DNA from: Flavobacterium sp. CFS9
GTDB lineage: Bacteria; Bacteroidota; Bacteroidia; Flavobacteriales; Flavobacteriaceae
Direction of reading: 5' to 3'
Length of the DNA: 64,000 bases
Assembly (NCBI RefSeq): GCF_041154745.1
Contig: NZ_AP031573.1
Coordinates: 5,084,001 to 5,148,000 of the forward strand
Both the position numbers and the translations under genes were made by a program. Numbering within the stretch: the first letter of the stretch is position 1; the number at the start of each line of letters is the position of its first letter. The notes beneath the pieces were generated by a model, which saw nothing but the letters and a program-made list of their open reading frames with translations, searched no databases and was not told the origin of the DNA. This document shows, piece by piece, positions 25,789 through 35,490 of this stretch.

Positions 25789-28700
25789 TTACTCGTTGTG
25801 AGTTTCTATCAATTGCACTTCCTCTTCATCATCACCTTCATCGTCATAATTTTCTTTTGGCGGGCCACTCACACGTTCTTGCAGTGTCTGGAAAATGATG
25901 AACAATATCGGAATCACAAATACTCCTAAAATGGTACCGATCAACATTCCTCCTACAGCACCCGTTCCAATCGATTTATTTCCAACGGCACCTGCACCCG
26001 AAGCAAACATTAAAGGAACAAGTCCCAAAATAAAAGCAAAGGAGGTCATTAAAATCGGACGGAAACGTGCCACAGCTCCTTCAATAGCCGACTGTAGAAT
26101 TGGCAATCCTTTTCGGCGTCTTTCGAGCGCAAATTCGACAATCAAAATACCGTTCTTGGCCAATAATCCAATTAACATGATTAAGGAAATCTGCAGGTAA
26201 ATGTTACTGTTCAACTTAAAAATAATCGAGAACAAATAGGCTCCCGCCAATCCAAACGGAATTGAAAACAGTACGGCAAACGGCAGGATATAACTCTCGT
26301 ATTGTGCGCTTAATAAAAAGTAAACAAATACCAGACACAGTATAAAAATAAAGATCGTCTCACTTCCAGATGCTAATTCTTCACGTGTTAAGCCCGAAAA
26401 TTCATAACCATAACCTGCAGGAAGACTTTCTGCTGCTACTTCCTGAATCGCTTTAATAGCATCTCCGGAACTATAACCCGGTTTTGGTGCTCCGGTGATC
26501 GAAATAGACGTAAACAAGTTAAATCTTGAAATAGATTCCGGTCCGAAAACACGAGTCATTTTTACAAACTCGGTAATGGGTGCCATGGTTCCGGCACTGT
26601 TGCGGACAAATATCTTGTTCAAGCCTTCGGTATTCGTTCTAAACTCGGGAGAGGCCTGAATCATCACACGATACTGCTTACCGAATTTATTAAAGTTGGA
26701 AGCGTACAATCCTCCATAATAACCCTGCATAGTTGACAGAATGGTATTGATTGAAACTCCCGCATCTTTTGCTTTTGCCAGATTGATATCCATCATATAT
26801 TGAGGGAAACCCGGATTAAAAGGCGTCGTCGCATATTGTATCTCCGGACGTGCCGAAAGTTTGGCCAGAAATTCATTGTTTACTTTAAAGAATTCTGCCG
26901 TACTATGACCTCCTTTGTCCTGCAACTGAAATTCAAATCCACCACTTTGTCCAAATCCCTGAATCGTTGGCGGAGAAATAAAGAAAATGCTGGCTTCGCG
27001 AATACCACTGGTTTTAGCAAACAGCTGGCCAATTACATCATCAACACTCAGCTCACGATCTTCCCAGCTTTTCAATCTTACAATTACCATACTGTAGGCA
27101 CTACCCGCACCTGCTGTAAAATTCTGCCCCACGATACGAAGGGTATTTTCGACCCCCGGAATGGTGTGCGCTATACTATCGACCTTTTTCGCCACAACGT
27201 CAGAACGTTCCATAGAAGCCGAAGGCGGTAAACTGATATTGGCAAAAACTACACCCTGATCTTCCGCAGGAACGAAAGCTGACGGAGTGGTTTTCATCAT
27301 ATAAAACAGAGCTCCTGCAGCAAGAAGTATAGACGTCAGTGCAATCCATTTTTTGATAGAAAGGAACTGAACAGAACGTTTGTATTTTTCGGTTACATTG
27401 TCAAACGCAACGTTGAATGAGGTATAAAATCGCTGCATAAAACTTTGATGTTTATGATCGTCTGCATGTGGTTTTAAAAGTAAAGCACACAACGCCGGGC
27501 TCAAAGTAAGCGCATTAACAGCCGAAAGAATAATCGCAACCGCCAGTGTAATACCAAATTGCTTATAGAAAACCCCGGTCGAACCTGTGATAAAGGTAAC
27601 CGGAATAAATACCGCTGCCATTACCAGTGTGATCGAAATAATCGCTCCAGAAATTTCATTCATGGCATGAATAGTAGCTTTCTTAGCCGATTTATACCCG
27701 TTATCGAGTTTGGCATGTACCGCCTCGACGACTACAATCGCATCATCGACCACAATACCAATCGCCAAAACCATCGCAAATAGCGTCAGCAGGTTAATGG
27801 TAAAGCCGAATAAATTCAGAAAGAAAAACGTTCCCACAATTGCAACAGGAACTGCAATCGCCGGAATTAAAGTCGAGCGGAAATCCTGAAGAAAAATAAA
27901 TACTACAATGAAAACCAGAATAAAAGCTTCTACCAAAGTGTGAATTACCTTCTCGATTGAAGCATCCAGATTTTCATTGACATTGATTAATACGGTATAC
28001 TTTATACCTTTTGGAAACGTTTTTACGGCTTCGTCAATCAATTTTTTAGAATTATTAATTACATCACGTGCATTAGAACCGGGAGTCTGACTAATCGCAA
28101 TACCTACAGACGGGCGTCCGTTGGTGGTACTGGTCGAAGAATAACTTAAAGAACCCAATTCTACTTTCGCCACATCTTTCAATCGCAATAATTGTCCGTT
28201 TCCGGCTGATTTAATAACAATCTCTTCAAATTCTTTTGCGCTTGTTAAACGTCCCTTGTATTTGATTACATATTGAAAAGCCTGATCTCCGTTTTCACCA
28301 AATTTTCCCGGTGCTGCTTCAATATTTTGTTCTGCCAGAGCCGCCGAAACATCACTCGGAATCAATTTGTACTGCTGCATAACATCCGGTTTCAGCCAGA
28401 TACGCATAGAATAATCTCTTGAACCGAAAACGGTAACATCTCCTACCCCAACTACACGCTGAATTTGCGGTACTAAGTTGATCTTCGCATAATTTTGAAG
28501 AAACGTCTGATCGTAGGCTTTATCATCACTGTACAAAGAGAAAATCAATAAGTTACTACTCTGACTTTTGGTTACGGTTACCCCCGCCTGAGTTACCTCA
28601 ACCGGCAATAAACTGGTCGCTCTGGAAACTCTGTTTTGCACGTTTACCGCAGCTAAATCAGGATCGGTTCCAACCTTAAAGAAAATTTTTATAGAGGCAT

Positions 28701-28959
28701 TACCGTCGTTAGTCGCCGTAGAGGTCATATAGGTCATGTTCTCTACACCGTTAATCTGCTCTTCAAGCGGAATTACGATACTTTTTAGGACCACATCTGC
28801 ATTCGCTCCGGTGTAACTTGCGGCTACATTTACGGTTGGTGGTGCGATGTCCGGATATTGCGCAATAGGAAGCGCTGCCAGTCCCAGTATCCCCAGGATT
28901 ACGATAATAACCGATATTACCGTAGATAGTACCGGTCGTTGTATGAATATTTTAAACAT
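25789..28959 (-). CDS. RND multidrug efflux pump, AcrB/MexB type
   Basis: This 1056-residue inner-membrane transporter belongs to the hydrophobe/amphiphile (HAE1) branch. It has 12 helices in two repeats with large periplasmic loops. The proton-relay residues are present: paired Asp in [12 protein letters not shown] and Lys in [14 protein letters not shown]. The N-terminus [19 protein letters not shown] and the [12 protein letters not shown] segment are typical. It lies 6 bp behind its adaptor gene. Substrates are unknown but are likely amphiphilic drugs, dyes or detergents. The divergent LytS/LytTR genes may control it. Confidence 0.95.
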   Translation of the reverse strand: MFKIFIQRPVLSTVISVIIVILGILGLAALPIAQYPDIAPPTVNVAASYTGANADVVLKSIVIPLEEQINGVENMTYMTSTATNDGNASIKIFFKVGTDPDLAAVNVQNRVSRATSLLPVEVTQAGVTVTKSQSSNLLIFSLYSDDKAYDQTFLQNYAKINLVPQIQRVVGVGDVTVFGSRDYSMRIWLKPDVMQQYKLIPSDVSAALAEQNIEAAPGKFGENGDQAFQYVIKYKGRLTSAKEFEEIVIKSAGNGQLLRLKDVAKVELGSLSYSSTSTTNGRPSVGIAISQTPGSNARDVINNSKKLIDEAVKTFPKGIKYTVLINVNENLDASIEKVIHTLVEAFILVFIVVFIFLQDFRSTLIPAIAVPVAIVGTFFFLNLFGFTINLLTLFAMVLAIGIVVDDAIVVVEAVHAKLDNGYKSAKKATIHAMNEISGAIISITLVMAAVFIPVTFITGSTGVFYKQFGITLAVAIILSAVNALTLSPALCALLLKPHADDHKHQSFMQRFYTSFNVAFDNVTEKYKRSVQFLSIKKWIALTSILLAAGALFYMMKTTPSAFVPAEDQGVVFANISLPPSASMERSDVVAKKVDSIAHTIPGVENTLRIVGQNFTAGAGSAYSMVIVRLKSWEDRELSVDDVIGQLFAKTSGIREASIFFISPPTIQGFGQSGGFEFQLQDKGGHSTAEFFKVNNEFLAKLSARPEIQYATTPFNPGFPQYMMDINLAKAKDAGVSINTILSTMQGYYGGLYASNFNKFGKQYRVMIQASPEFRTNTEGLNKIFVRNSAGTMAPITEFVKMTRVFGPESISRFNLFTSISITGAPKPGYSSGDAIKAIQEVAAESLPAGYGYEFSGLTREELASGSETIFIFILCLVFVYFLLSAQYESYILPFAVLFSIPFGLAGAYLFSIIFKLNSNIYLQISLIMLIGLLAKNGILIVEFALERRRKGLPILQSAIEGAVARFRPILMTSFAFILGLVPLMFASGAGAVGNKSIGTGAVGGMLIGTILGVFVIPILFIIFQTLQERVSGPPKENYDDEGDDEEEVQLIETHNE

Positions 28960-28965
28960 TTATTT

Positions 28966-30129
28966 TTATTTTAAGTCCGCGTAAACCGTTTCTTCACTTT
29001 GATTCTGAGCTTTAATTTCTGTTCCGTCTTTAAGTGCTGCCACTCCTTCCAAAACAATTTGGTCTCCGCTCTGCAAACCGCTTTTTACAACATAATAATT
29101 TCCTGCGGTGTTTTCTAAAACCGTAATATTGGCACTTTTCGTTTTCCCGTCCTTTCCAACTACTACTGCAAATAATTTATCCTGAAGTTCAAAAGTGGCA
29201 CTTTGAGGAACAATAATCGCTTTATCCACTTCATTTGGAATTCTCACGGTAGTACTGTTTCCGCTTCTGATAATACTTTTTGTATTAGGAAAACGTGCTC
29301 TGAAGGTAACCGAACCCGTTTCAGTATTGATTAATCCGTTTACCGTTTCAATACGTCCTTTTTCTCCGTAAGCTGTACCATCTGAAAGAAGTAGCGAAAC
29401 AGCTGGCATCTTTTTAATTTTCTCTGCCAGTGAAATTCCCGAATCTGTATTTTGAGTAAAGTTCAGGAGCTTTTTTTCATTCACTGCGAAATAAGCGTAT
29501 ACGTTTCCAATACTTGAAACTGTCGTTAAAGGATCTGCGGTATTGGAACTCACTAAACTTCCCAAACGAAACGGAATAGATCCCACAACACCGTCAACAG
29601 GACTGGTTACGGTGGTATATCCTAAGTTAGTCTTTGCATTTACCAGACTGGCATTAGCCTGTGCCAATGTTGCCAAAGCTGATTCATAAGTATACTGTGC
29701 CGATTCTAAATCGTATTTACTGATGATTCCTTTTTCAACCAATGGTTTTACTTTATTAACCGCCAGTTTAGCGGCGCTTACATTTGCCTGAGCGCTTTTG
29801 ATACTTGCAGCGGCTGTGCGAACTTCCTGTTCATACTCCGGAGCACTAATTTTAAATAATGGCTGTCCGGCTCTAACCACGGCTCCTTCATCAACAAAAA
29901 TCTTATCAATGTATCCTTCTACCCGTGGACGAATTTCAATATTTTGCTGCCCCTGAATACTGGCAGGATAATCTGTATATAAAGTAGCCGATTTAGGTTC
30001 TAAAGTCAGCGTTTTATATTCTTTAATTGGTGGTGCACCTCCGGCCTGAGCCGCTTTATCATTTTTGTTTCCACACGAAGTGATGACAATAGATGCTGCT
30101 AGAATACTTAAAAAAGATTGCTTCTTCAT
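28966..30129 (-). CDS. RND efflux periplasmic adaptor (AcrA-like)
   Basis: This 387-residue membrane-fusion protein links the pump to the outer-membrane channel. It has a lipobox (IVITSC), a lipoyl/barrel-sandwich region (IRPRVEGYIDKIFVDEGAVVRAGQPLFKI), a helical hairpin (residues about 100-170) and the beta-barrel segment LGYTTVTSPVDGVVG. It is the first gene of the three-gene efflux operon and is divergent from the sensor kinase gene at 30398. Confidence 0.94.
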   Translation of the reverse strand: MKKQSFLSILAASIVITSCGNKNDKAAQAGGAPPIKEYKTLTLEPKSATLYTDYPASIQGQQNIEIRPRVEGYIDKIFVDEGAVVRAGQPLFKISAPEYEQEVRTAAASIKSAQANVSAAKLAVNKVKPLVEKGIISKYDLESAQYTYESALATLAQANASLVNAKTNLGYTTVTSPVDGVVGSIPFRLGSLVSSNTADPLTTVSSIGNVYAYFAVNEKKLLNFTQNTDSGISLAEKIKKMPAVSLLLSDGTAYGEKGRIETVNGLINTETGSVTFRARFPNTKSIIRSGNSTTVRIPNEVDKAIIVPQSATFELQDKLFAVVVGKDGKTKSANITVLENTAGNYYVVKSGLQSGDQIVLEGVAALKDGTEIKAQNQSEETVYADLK

Positions 30130-30397
30130 TTTTATGGATTGTGTGATTATCTATTTATTAAGGAACAAAAGAACTGAAATAGAACACACAAAATTTTTAC
30201 AATAGACGAAAAGCCCCCTGCAATCGATAAAGATTAGATGAGAACCGATGGAAGATGTTCCCTGATAAATAAGTATTTTTGTAACAGCCTCGTCGACTCT
30301 AAAATGGTTTTTACGGGTTGTAAATCTATTTTGGGCGATTGGTTTTATATACTGTTCAAATAAAATGTAATATTGTCCTTAAAAATCACAACTTACA
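30130..30397. other. Divergent promoter region, efflux operon / LytS
   Basis: This 268-bp region holds the promoters of both transcription units. I could not find a convincing full -33/-7 pair or a clear LytTR binding repeat by eye. Confidence 0.4.
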
Positions 30398-31447
30398 ATG
30401 ACACCCAATTTTTTTAAACCGTTTATGTCTACCGGATTACACATCCTGGCCTGGGTATTATTAGGATATATGCAGCTGTTTTATATTCCGCTTACCTGGA
30501 ATATAGCACTTCCCCATATATTCTGGATTTGGCAAACCATTGTTTTGCTTTTTATGCTTGCGATTTTTTACTATAATGCCAGGGTAATTGTTCCAAAAAC
30601 CATCATTAAAGACAAAATTGGTCCTTTCCTGTTATGGATTCTATTGATCATTTTCATCATGCAGCTGGTATCCTATTTTTACAACATCAACACCGATTTG
30701 CATAACAAACTGGCTGCCCTTATCCGATTCAAACGATACCGAAACACCTATTTCGATAACTATATTTTTAGTCTCACCTTACTGGTTCTGGCCATCAGTA
30801 CCAGTTATGCCATGCTGCTGCATTGGCAAAGAGCCGCTCAGCACAAACAAAAACTGGAGCAGGACAAAACGATGACCGAGCTGGCCATGCTGAAAGCACA
30901 AATCAATCCGCATTTCTTCTTTAACTCGCTTAACAGTATTTACTCGCTTACATACACTAATATTGAAGATTCCCGCAATGCGCTACATACTTTAAGCCGC
31001 ATGATGCGATACCTTCTTTACAGTACCGAAGGCGAAAGAACCACCTTATTGAAAGAAGTAGATTTTATGAAGGACTTTATTGCTTTAATGAAGCTTCGAG
31101 CCAACAGTAAACTGACTATTACAGGCGATATTCCGGAAAAAATACAGGACTATCCGATTGTACCGATGCTTTTACTGCCCTTAGTCGAAAATGCCTTTAA
31201 ACACGGGGTACACGCTACAGACAAAAGCGAGATTCATTTTACGCTGAAACAAAACGGAACTCTTCTTGAATTTGAGGTAGAAAATACTTTTTTCGAAAAA
31301 ACAGCTCCGACAGAACAGGGCGGAATTGGTTTAACCAATACCAAACGCCGATTACACCTCATCTACCCCGACAAACATAGTTTAACAGCCGGTATTGACG
31401 AAAACGGAAAATATAAAGTAAACCTGCAAATAACTTTAGAACAATGA
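30398..31447 (+). CDS. LytS-type sensor histidine kinase
   Basis: This 349-residue membrane kinase has four predicted helices in residues 10-145, then a coiled linker and a His_kinase domain of the LytS class. The phospho-accepting His lies in LKAQINPHFFFNSLNSIY, and the ATP-binding part has PLVENAFKHGVHA and GGIGLTNTKRRL. Its stop overlaps the start of the LytTR regulator by 4 bp (ATGA), so the two are translationally coupled. It is divergent from the RND operon, which it may control. The stimulus is unknown. Confidence 0.92.
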   Translation: MTPNFFKPFMSTGLHILAWVLLGYMQLFYIPLTWNIALPHIFWIWQTIVLLFMLAIFYYNARVIVPKTIIKDKIGPFLLWILLIIFIMQLVSYFYNINTDLHNKLAALIRFKRYRNTYFDNYIFSLTLLVLAISTSYAMLLHWQRAAQHKQKLEQDKTMTELAMLKAQINPHFFFNSLNSIYSLTYTNIEDSRNALHTLSRMMRYLLYSTEGERTTLLKEVDFMKDFIALMKLRANSKLTITGDIPEKIQDYPIVPMLLLPLVENAFKHGVHATDKSEIHFTLKQNGTLLEFEVENTFFEKTAPTEQGGIGLTNTKRRLHLIYPDKHSLTAGIDENGKYKVNLQITLEQ

Positions 31448-32178
31448 TGGTATTAAAATGTATCGCAGTAGATGACGAACCGCTGGCTTTAAAACTGGTC
31501 GAAACCTTTATAGAACAAACTCCTTTTTTACAGTTGGTTCAAAGCTGCGATAATGCTATCGAAGCCATGAGTCTGATACGGGAACAACAACCCGACATTA
31601 TTTTTCTGGACATCAACATGCCGAATTTAAGCGGTATGGAACTTGCCCGTCTTTTACAGGAACAACAGGGAACTTTACCGAAAATAATTTTCACCACAGC
31701 CTACAATCATTATGCTATCGAAGGCTATCGTGTCAATGCTGTTGATTACCTTTTAAAACCTTTTAGTTATGAAGAATTTTTAAGAGCTGCCAATAAGGTT
31801 TTACAATTAACAGAAGAAGCTTCCGGTCAATTTCAGTCCATTACAGCAGATGATGATGATTTTATTTTTCTGAAAGTCGAATACCAGTGGGTCCGAATTT
31901 CATTAAAAGACATATTGTATATCGAAAGTCTCAAAGATTATGTCAAAGTACATCTTGAAAATTCGACAAAAGGATTAATGTCTTTGATTTCTTTGAAAGC
32001 TTTGGAGGAAAAATTACCGTCTTTAAAATTTATGCGAATCAACCGTTCTTTTATTGTCGCATTAGACAAAATAAACTCCATCAGTAAAAATTCAATATTC
32101 ATTAATAAAACCGAAATAACGGTTGGTGAACAATACAAAGAAACCTTTAAAACCATTGTAGACAAATGGTTGAAATAA
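31444..32178 (+). CDS. LytTR-family response regulator
   Basis: This is a 244-residue regulator with an N-terminal receiver domain (acidic VDDEP near residue 8, phospho-accepting Asp in IIFLDINMPNLSG, Lys in YLLKPFSYEEF). The C-terminal LytTR DNA-binding domain has VRISLKDILYIESLKDYVKVHL and FMRINRSFIVALDKI. It pairs with the LytS-type kinase encoded just upstream. It probably acts on the divergent efflux operon or on itself. Confidence 0.93.
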   Translation: MMVLKCIAVDDEPLALKLVETFIEQTPFLQLVQSCDNAIEAMSLIREQQPDIIFLDINMPNLSGMELARLLQEQQGTLPKIIFTTAYNHYAIEGYRVNAVDYLLKPFSYEEFLRAANKVLQLTEEASGQFQSITADDDDFIFLKVEYQWVRISLKDILYIESLKDYVKVHLENSTKGLMSLISLKALEEKLPSLKFMRINRSFIVALDKINSISKNSIFINKTEITVGEQYKETFKTIVDKWLK

Positions 32179-32196
32179 AATTTAAAATATAATATC

Positions 32197-32490
32197 ATGC
32201 AAAAAAGATCAAACAAATATTACCTGACTTTAAGCTTAAAAGAATACGCAAACGGCGAAACAGAACCCGCAAAAGAACTTGGAATAGAATTCGACAATCA
32301 TGATGAAATATTTGATATCATCGAAAAAATAAAGGCTAAAAATCTATTTGAAAATCCAAATGAAGCCACCCAATTTGCACTTGGTCTCAAATTATTCAGC
32401 GAAATCAAACTGAAACACCGCAACAACCCTCTTTTTGAAGAATTAAATGAAGTCTTTCCGGTTTTCATGAAAAAACTAAAAAGTTTATAA
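32197..32490 (+). CDS. DUF3861 protein
   Basis: This is a small 97-residue soluble protein. The segment FALGLKLFSEIKLKHRNNPLFEEL, with the following VFPVFMKKLK, is the signature of DUF3861, a family of unknown function. It starts 18 bp after the LytTR gene and may be cotranscribed with it. Confidence 0.78.
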   Translation: MQKRSNKYYLTLSLKEYANGETEPAKELGIEFDNHDEIFDIIEKIKAKNLFENPNEATQFALGLKLFSEIKLKHRNNPLFEELNEVFPVFMKKLKSL

Positions 32491-32552
32491 TTATAAGCTG
32501 CTCTCTACGTAATTTATTTTAACACATAGAAACATAGACTCTGTATCTATAA

Positions 32553-32586
32553 AAAAGGCTGAAACGTTATTGTTTCAGCCTTTTTT
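32553..32586. terminator. Bidirectional terminator
   Basis: AAAAGGCTGAAAC (32553-32565) and GTTTCAGCCTTTT (32572-32584) form a near-perfect stem with a 6-nt loop, A-rich before and T-rich after. It lies between the convergent DUF3861 and DUF2024 genes. Confidence 0.85.
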
Positions 32587-32606
32587 ATACAAAACAAAAG
32601 AATCAG

Positions 32607-32870
32607 TTAATTACAGTTCTCCATTTCGATAATCGAAAATCCCTGTTTAAGAATCTGACTTTGCACAGTCTCTGGAGCCTTGTCAATATGACAAAATTTG
32701 CATTCTTTTGAGGTCAGCGGTTGCCCTTCCTGTGCTACTGTTTTAAGATACCTTTTGCCATATTCAAAAATCTGGTTTTCATCGACAGTACGTTCGTCAA
32801 CCAGAATATCAAAATGCATAACTGTTCCGTCTTTTCGGGTTACATAGGTATCCCACACTGCTATCTTCAT
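32607..32870 (-). CDS. DUF2024 protein
   Basis: This is an 87-residue soluble protein of the DUF2024 family (MKIAVWDTYVTRKDGTVMHFDILVD). It contains a Cys pair in KECKFCHIDKA, which could bind metal or undergo redox chemistry. It lies 37 bp behind a small thioredoxin-like gene and is probably cotranscribed. The spacer carries ATGTAAA heptamers. The function is not known. Confidence 0.8.
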   Translation of the reverse strand: MKIAVWDTYVTRKDGTVMHFDILVDERTVDENQIFEYGKRYLKTVAQEGQPLTSKECKFCHIDKAPETVQSQILKQGFSIIEMENCN

Positions 32871-32875
32871 ACGAT

Positions 32876-32900
32876 TTACATTTTACATTTTACATCTCAC
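32876..32900. repeat. Heptamer array between the thioredoxin-like and DUF2024 genes
   Basis: On the minus strand the spacer reads as consecutive heptamers (ATGTAAA repeated, preceded by GTGAG), the same unit as at 2691-2719. Confidence 0.6.
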
Positions 32901-32907
32901 AGTGAAT

Positions 32908-33141
32908 CTACCCAATTACATCTGCTATAGAAGCGCCAAAATTAATATGAAGCACATTTCCGTTTGGCGTTACCAAAGCCGGAACCGATTGCAATCCTGC
33001 TTTTTGAGCCTCTGCAATTCTAGATTTATCGACACCCAGATCGACAACTTCAACCTCAGTAGAATTAATTAAACTTAAAATATCCTGTTCTGCACTAATA
33101 CAAACCGGACAGCCGGCATGATAAAAAATTGATTTACTCAT
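32908..33141 (-). CDS. Small thioredoxin-fold protein
   Basis: This is a 77-residue glutaredoxin-like protein with a redox motif CPVC (residues 10-13, in FYHAGCPVCISAEQDIL) and the cis-Pro loop SVPALVTPNG. It has no signal peptide and should act in the cytoplasm as a thiol reductant or carrier. It precedes DUF2024 on the same strand and is divergent from yggS. The shared upstream region carries CTGG/CCAG-type repeats. Confidence 0.85.
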   Translation of the reverse strand: MSKSIFYHAGCPVCISAEQDILSLINSTEVEVVDLGVDKSRIAEAQKAGLQSVPALVTPNGNVLHINFGASIADVIG

Positions 33142-33207
33142 TTTAATTTGTTTTAAATTTGACTTTGTTGTCCGTACAAAATTACTGCGATTCAGGATCT
33201 GCTAAAT

Positions 33208-33292
33208 AATCCAGTTTTTTCATTTATAGTCCTAATCTGGTCCAGTTTACCTCCAATCTGGACTATTACTTATACTAAAAACTGGATCTTTT
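33208..33292. promoter_or_regulatory. Cluster of CTGG/CCAG operator-like repeats
   Basis: Four related sites lie in the 182-bp divergent region: AATCCAGTTTTT (33208), AATCTGGTCCAGTTT (33234), AATCTGGACTATTA (33255) and AAAACTGGATCTTTT (33277). The first and last are inverted copies of each other. This suggests multi-site binding by one regulator acting on both flanking genes. Confidence 0.5.
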
Positions 33293-33323
33293 AAGTACAG
33301 CTGCTTACCGTTAATTTTGTCGC

Positions 33324-34055
33324 ATGAAAGAGGATATAATTTTCAATTTAAAACAGGTTCATCAACGCATGGAGAATGCCTGTAAAAGTTCCGGCAGAAA
33401 TGTATCAGATGTGAAACTATTACTGGCGACTAAAACCGTTTCTGCAGCCGACATTCAAATAGCAATCGATGCCGGAGAGACGCTTATTGGCGAAAATAAA
33501 ATGCAGGAACTCCGTGATAAAAATTCGGCACTTAAAGATTTAAAAATCGAACGCCATTTTATTGGTCATCTCCAAACCAATAAAGTCAAAGACGTTCTTA
33601 AGTACGTAACCTGCATTCAATCTCTCGACAGAATCAGCTTAGCCAACGAATTAGACAAGCAATTACAAAAAGAAGGACGAACACTCGAGGTTTTTATACA
33701 AGTAAACACTTCATTTGAAGAAAGTAAATTCGGATTGCCTCCGACAGAAGTCATTTCATTCATTCAAAAAGTAAAACGCTACGAAACTCTTAAGATTAAA
33801 GGGCTAATGACTATTGGATTGTTAGATGTTGAAAAAGAAAAAATGCGTCCGTCTTTACGACTGCTTCGAAAAATTAGAGATGAAATTTACGCAGCTAAGA
33901 TTGAAGGGATCAATAATTTACAACTTTCGATGGGAATGTCACAGGACTTAGAACTGGCCATTGCCGAAGGTTCGAATCTGATCCGAATTGGAACTTCAAT
34001 TTTTGGAAACCGCTTTTTAGGAAAAGAAATCTGGAACGAAAATATTGCAGAATAA
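33324..34055 (+). CDS. YggS-family PLP homeostasis protein
   Basis: This 243-residue protein has the alanine-racemase N-domain fold that binds pyridoxal 5'-phosphate and keeps its cellular level in balance. The PLP-lysine segment is LLLATKTVSA (residue about 36). Other family blocks are IGENKMQEL, ERHFIGHLQTNKVK, VFIQVNTSFEESKFG, IKGLMTIG and the final LSMGMSQDLELAIAEGSNLIRIGTSIFG. No racemase activity is expected. It is divergent from the small thioredoxin gene. Confidence 0.94.
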   Translation: MKEDIIFNLKQVHQRMENACKSSGRNVSDVKLLLATKTVSAADIQIAIDAGETLIGENKMQELRDKNSALKDLKIERHFIGHLQTNKVKDVLKYVTCIQSLDRISLANELDKQLQKEGRTLEVFIQVNTSFEESKFGLPPTEVISFIQKVKRYETLKIKGLMTIGLLDVEKEKMRPSLRLLRKIRDEIYAAKIEGINNLQLSMGMSQDLELAIAEGSNLIRIGTSIFGNRFLGKEIWNENIAE

Positions 34056-34059
34056 AGTC

Positions 34060-34067
34060 TAATTTTG
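34060..34067 (+). promoter_or_regulatory. -7 box of the AAA ATPase gene
   Basis: TAATTTTG matches TAnnTTTG and overlaps the region just after the yggS stop. It is 18 nt before the ATG at 34086 and argues against an earlier TTG start at 34065. Confidence 0.4.
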
Positions 34068-34085
34068 CACCAAATAAAATCACAA

Positions 34086-34820
34086 ATGAATCTGCACGAA
34101 CTTGTTGTAAACGATACTGAAAAGATAGCACTGGAAGATTTGCTTTTTAGCACAGAGAATAAAACGGTATTAATTCAGACGATAAAAGAACATAAATATA
34201 TCGAAGAATTAAAAAAATACAATCTCAAAGTAGATAACAAAATACTACTGCACGGGCATTCCGGCTGTGGCAAAACCACTACTGCAAAAGCCATTGCAAG
34301 TGCTTTAAACAAAAACATTGTGATTGTGAATCTCAGCACTTTAATCGATGCTAAAATTGGAGAAACCTCTAAAAATGTAAAAGTACTGTTTGATAAAGCG
34401 ATTCGTGAAAAAGCGGTTTTATTTCTCGATGAATTTGATCAGATTGGTAAAAGCCGCGACAGTCAGGACAAAGATGTTGCCGAAATGAAACGTCTGGTGA
34501 ATACGATCATTCAGCTAATCGATTACCTTCCGGCAGACAGTCTGCTTATTTGTGCGACCAATTATTACGACAGTATTGATACAGCTTTGCTGAGAAGATT
34601 TCAAATCAAATTAAAATTTGAAATGCCCGATGATACACAACTGAATGCCTATTATGATAAACTGCTTGCCCATTTTCCGATTCATCTTCAGGAAATTAAA
34701 CGTAAGTATGCTATTTCGTATGCTGAAGCCAAAGACTACATTCATACCACAATGAAAAAGCAAATTATTGCCGAACTGGAATTTCAGGAACAACAGCAAC
34801 TAACGGAGATCATAGCATAA
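34086..34820 (+). CDS. AAA-family ATPase
   Basis: This 244-residue single-domain AAA protein has Walker A (GHSGCGKTT), Walker B (AVLFLDEFDQI), sensor-1 (LLICATNYYD) and an arginine-finger pair (LLRRF). The core resembles the FtsH/Cdc48 class but lacks a protease or other extra domain. Residues 1-60 form a short helical leader. It follows yggS closely on the same strand with its own -7 box. The role is unknown; remodelling of a protein partner is the default guess. The ATG at 34086 was chosen over an upstream TTG. Confidence 0.82.
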   Translation: MNLHELVVNDTEKIALEDLLFSTENKTVLIQTIKEHKYIEELKKYNLKVDNKILLHGHSGCGKTTTAKAIASALNKNIVIVNLSTLIDAKIGETSKNVKVLFDKAIREKAVLFLDEFDQIGKSRDSQDKDVAEMKRLVNTIIQLIDYLPADSLLICATNYYDSIDTALLRRFQIKLKFEMPDDTQLNAYYDKLLAHFPIHLQEIKRKYAISYAEAKDYIHTTMKKQIIAELEFQEQQQLTEIIA

Positions 34821-34821
34821 A

Positions 34822-34847
34822 AAAATGCCTCATCACTGAGGCATTTT
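34822..34847. terminator. Bidirectional terminator
   Basis: AAAATGCCTC (34822-34831) and GAGGCATTTT (34838-34847) form a perfect 10-bp stem between convergent genes. Confidence 0.85.
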
Positions 34848-34872
34848 CTATGACATTGAATTTCTTAAAAAA

Positions 34873-35487
34873 TTAAGCTTTCGCTTTTCTTTTTACCGTA
34901 CAGCCGATTTCTTTGGTTTGTGTAACGGCAGGTTTTTTATTGCTTTTTAAGGCTGCGATCACGTCTTCAGCATACTTTGTTTTTTCCGTTTTAGTTCCTT
35001 CCGGATCACTGTCGATTGCTCCCACATATTCTACGACATTACCTTTGTCAGTTTTAGAAACGATAAAAAGATGCGGTGTACGTTTCGCCCCATATTGATC
35101 GGTAACCTTTTGTCCGGCATCAAATAAATAAGGAAACGGATATTTTTTATCTTTTGCTAATTCCTGCATTTTCTCAAAAGAGTCTGCTTTAGAAGCTTCA
35201 AGATCATTTGGATTAATGGCAATTACCGGGTAACCCTGGGCTTTGAACTTTTTATCCAATTCAATTATTCTTTGCTCGTACGCTACCGCATAAGGGCACG
35301 TATTACAGGTAAAAACAACAATGTATCCTTTTGCTTTTGGAAAACTGGCAAAAGAAACTTCTTTTCCGTCTACATTTTTCAATTTAAAATCCGGAGCCGT
35401 TTCGCCGGCTTTAAGAGTTGTACTCTGAGCCTGAGAAAGCAGCAGATTAAACAAAAACAAAGTCACAGTGGTAATAAACTTATTCAT
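34873..35487 (-). CDS. Secreted redoxin-family protein
   Basis: This is a 204-residue AhpC/TSA-like thioredoxin-fold protein with a signal peptide (cleavage near LSQAQS). It has the entry motif GETAPDFKLKNVDGKEV, a CNTC active site in VVFTCNTCPYAVAYEQR, and the cis-Pro region RTPHLFIV. A Cys near the basic C-terminus (IGCTVKRK) could be a further redox residue. It lies 3 bp after a TlpA-like gene on the same strand, so both are probably one operon acting in extracytoplasmic thiol chemistry. Confidence 0.88.
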   Translation of the reverse strand: MNKFITTVTLFLFNLLLSQAQSTTLKAGETAPDFKLKNVDGKEVSFASFPKAKGYIVVFTCNTCPYAVAYEQRIIELDKKFKAQGYPVIAINPNDLEASKADSFEKMQELAKDKKYPFPYLFDAGQKVTDQYGAKRTPHLFIVSKTDKGNVVEYVGAIDSDPEGTKTEKTKYAEDVIAALKSNKKPAVTQTKEIGCTVKRKAKA

Positions 35488-35490
35488 AAT

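Noticed and set aside
26800..27231. 143-codon plus-strand ORF
   Set aside because: It lies antisense inside the RND pump gene, whose protein is clearly conserved; it is a shadow frame with a biased, Arg-rich composition.
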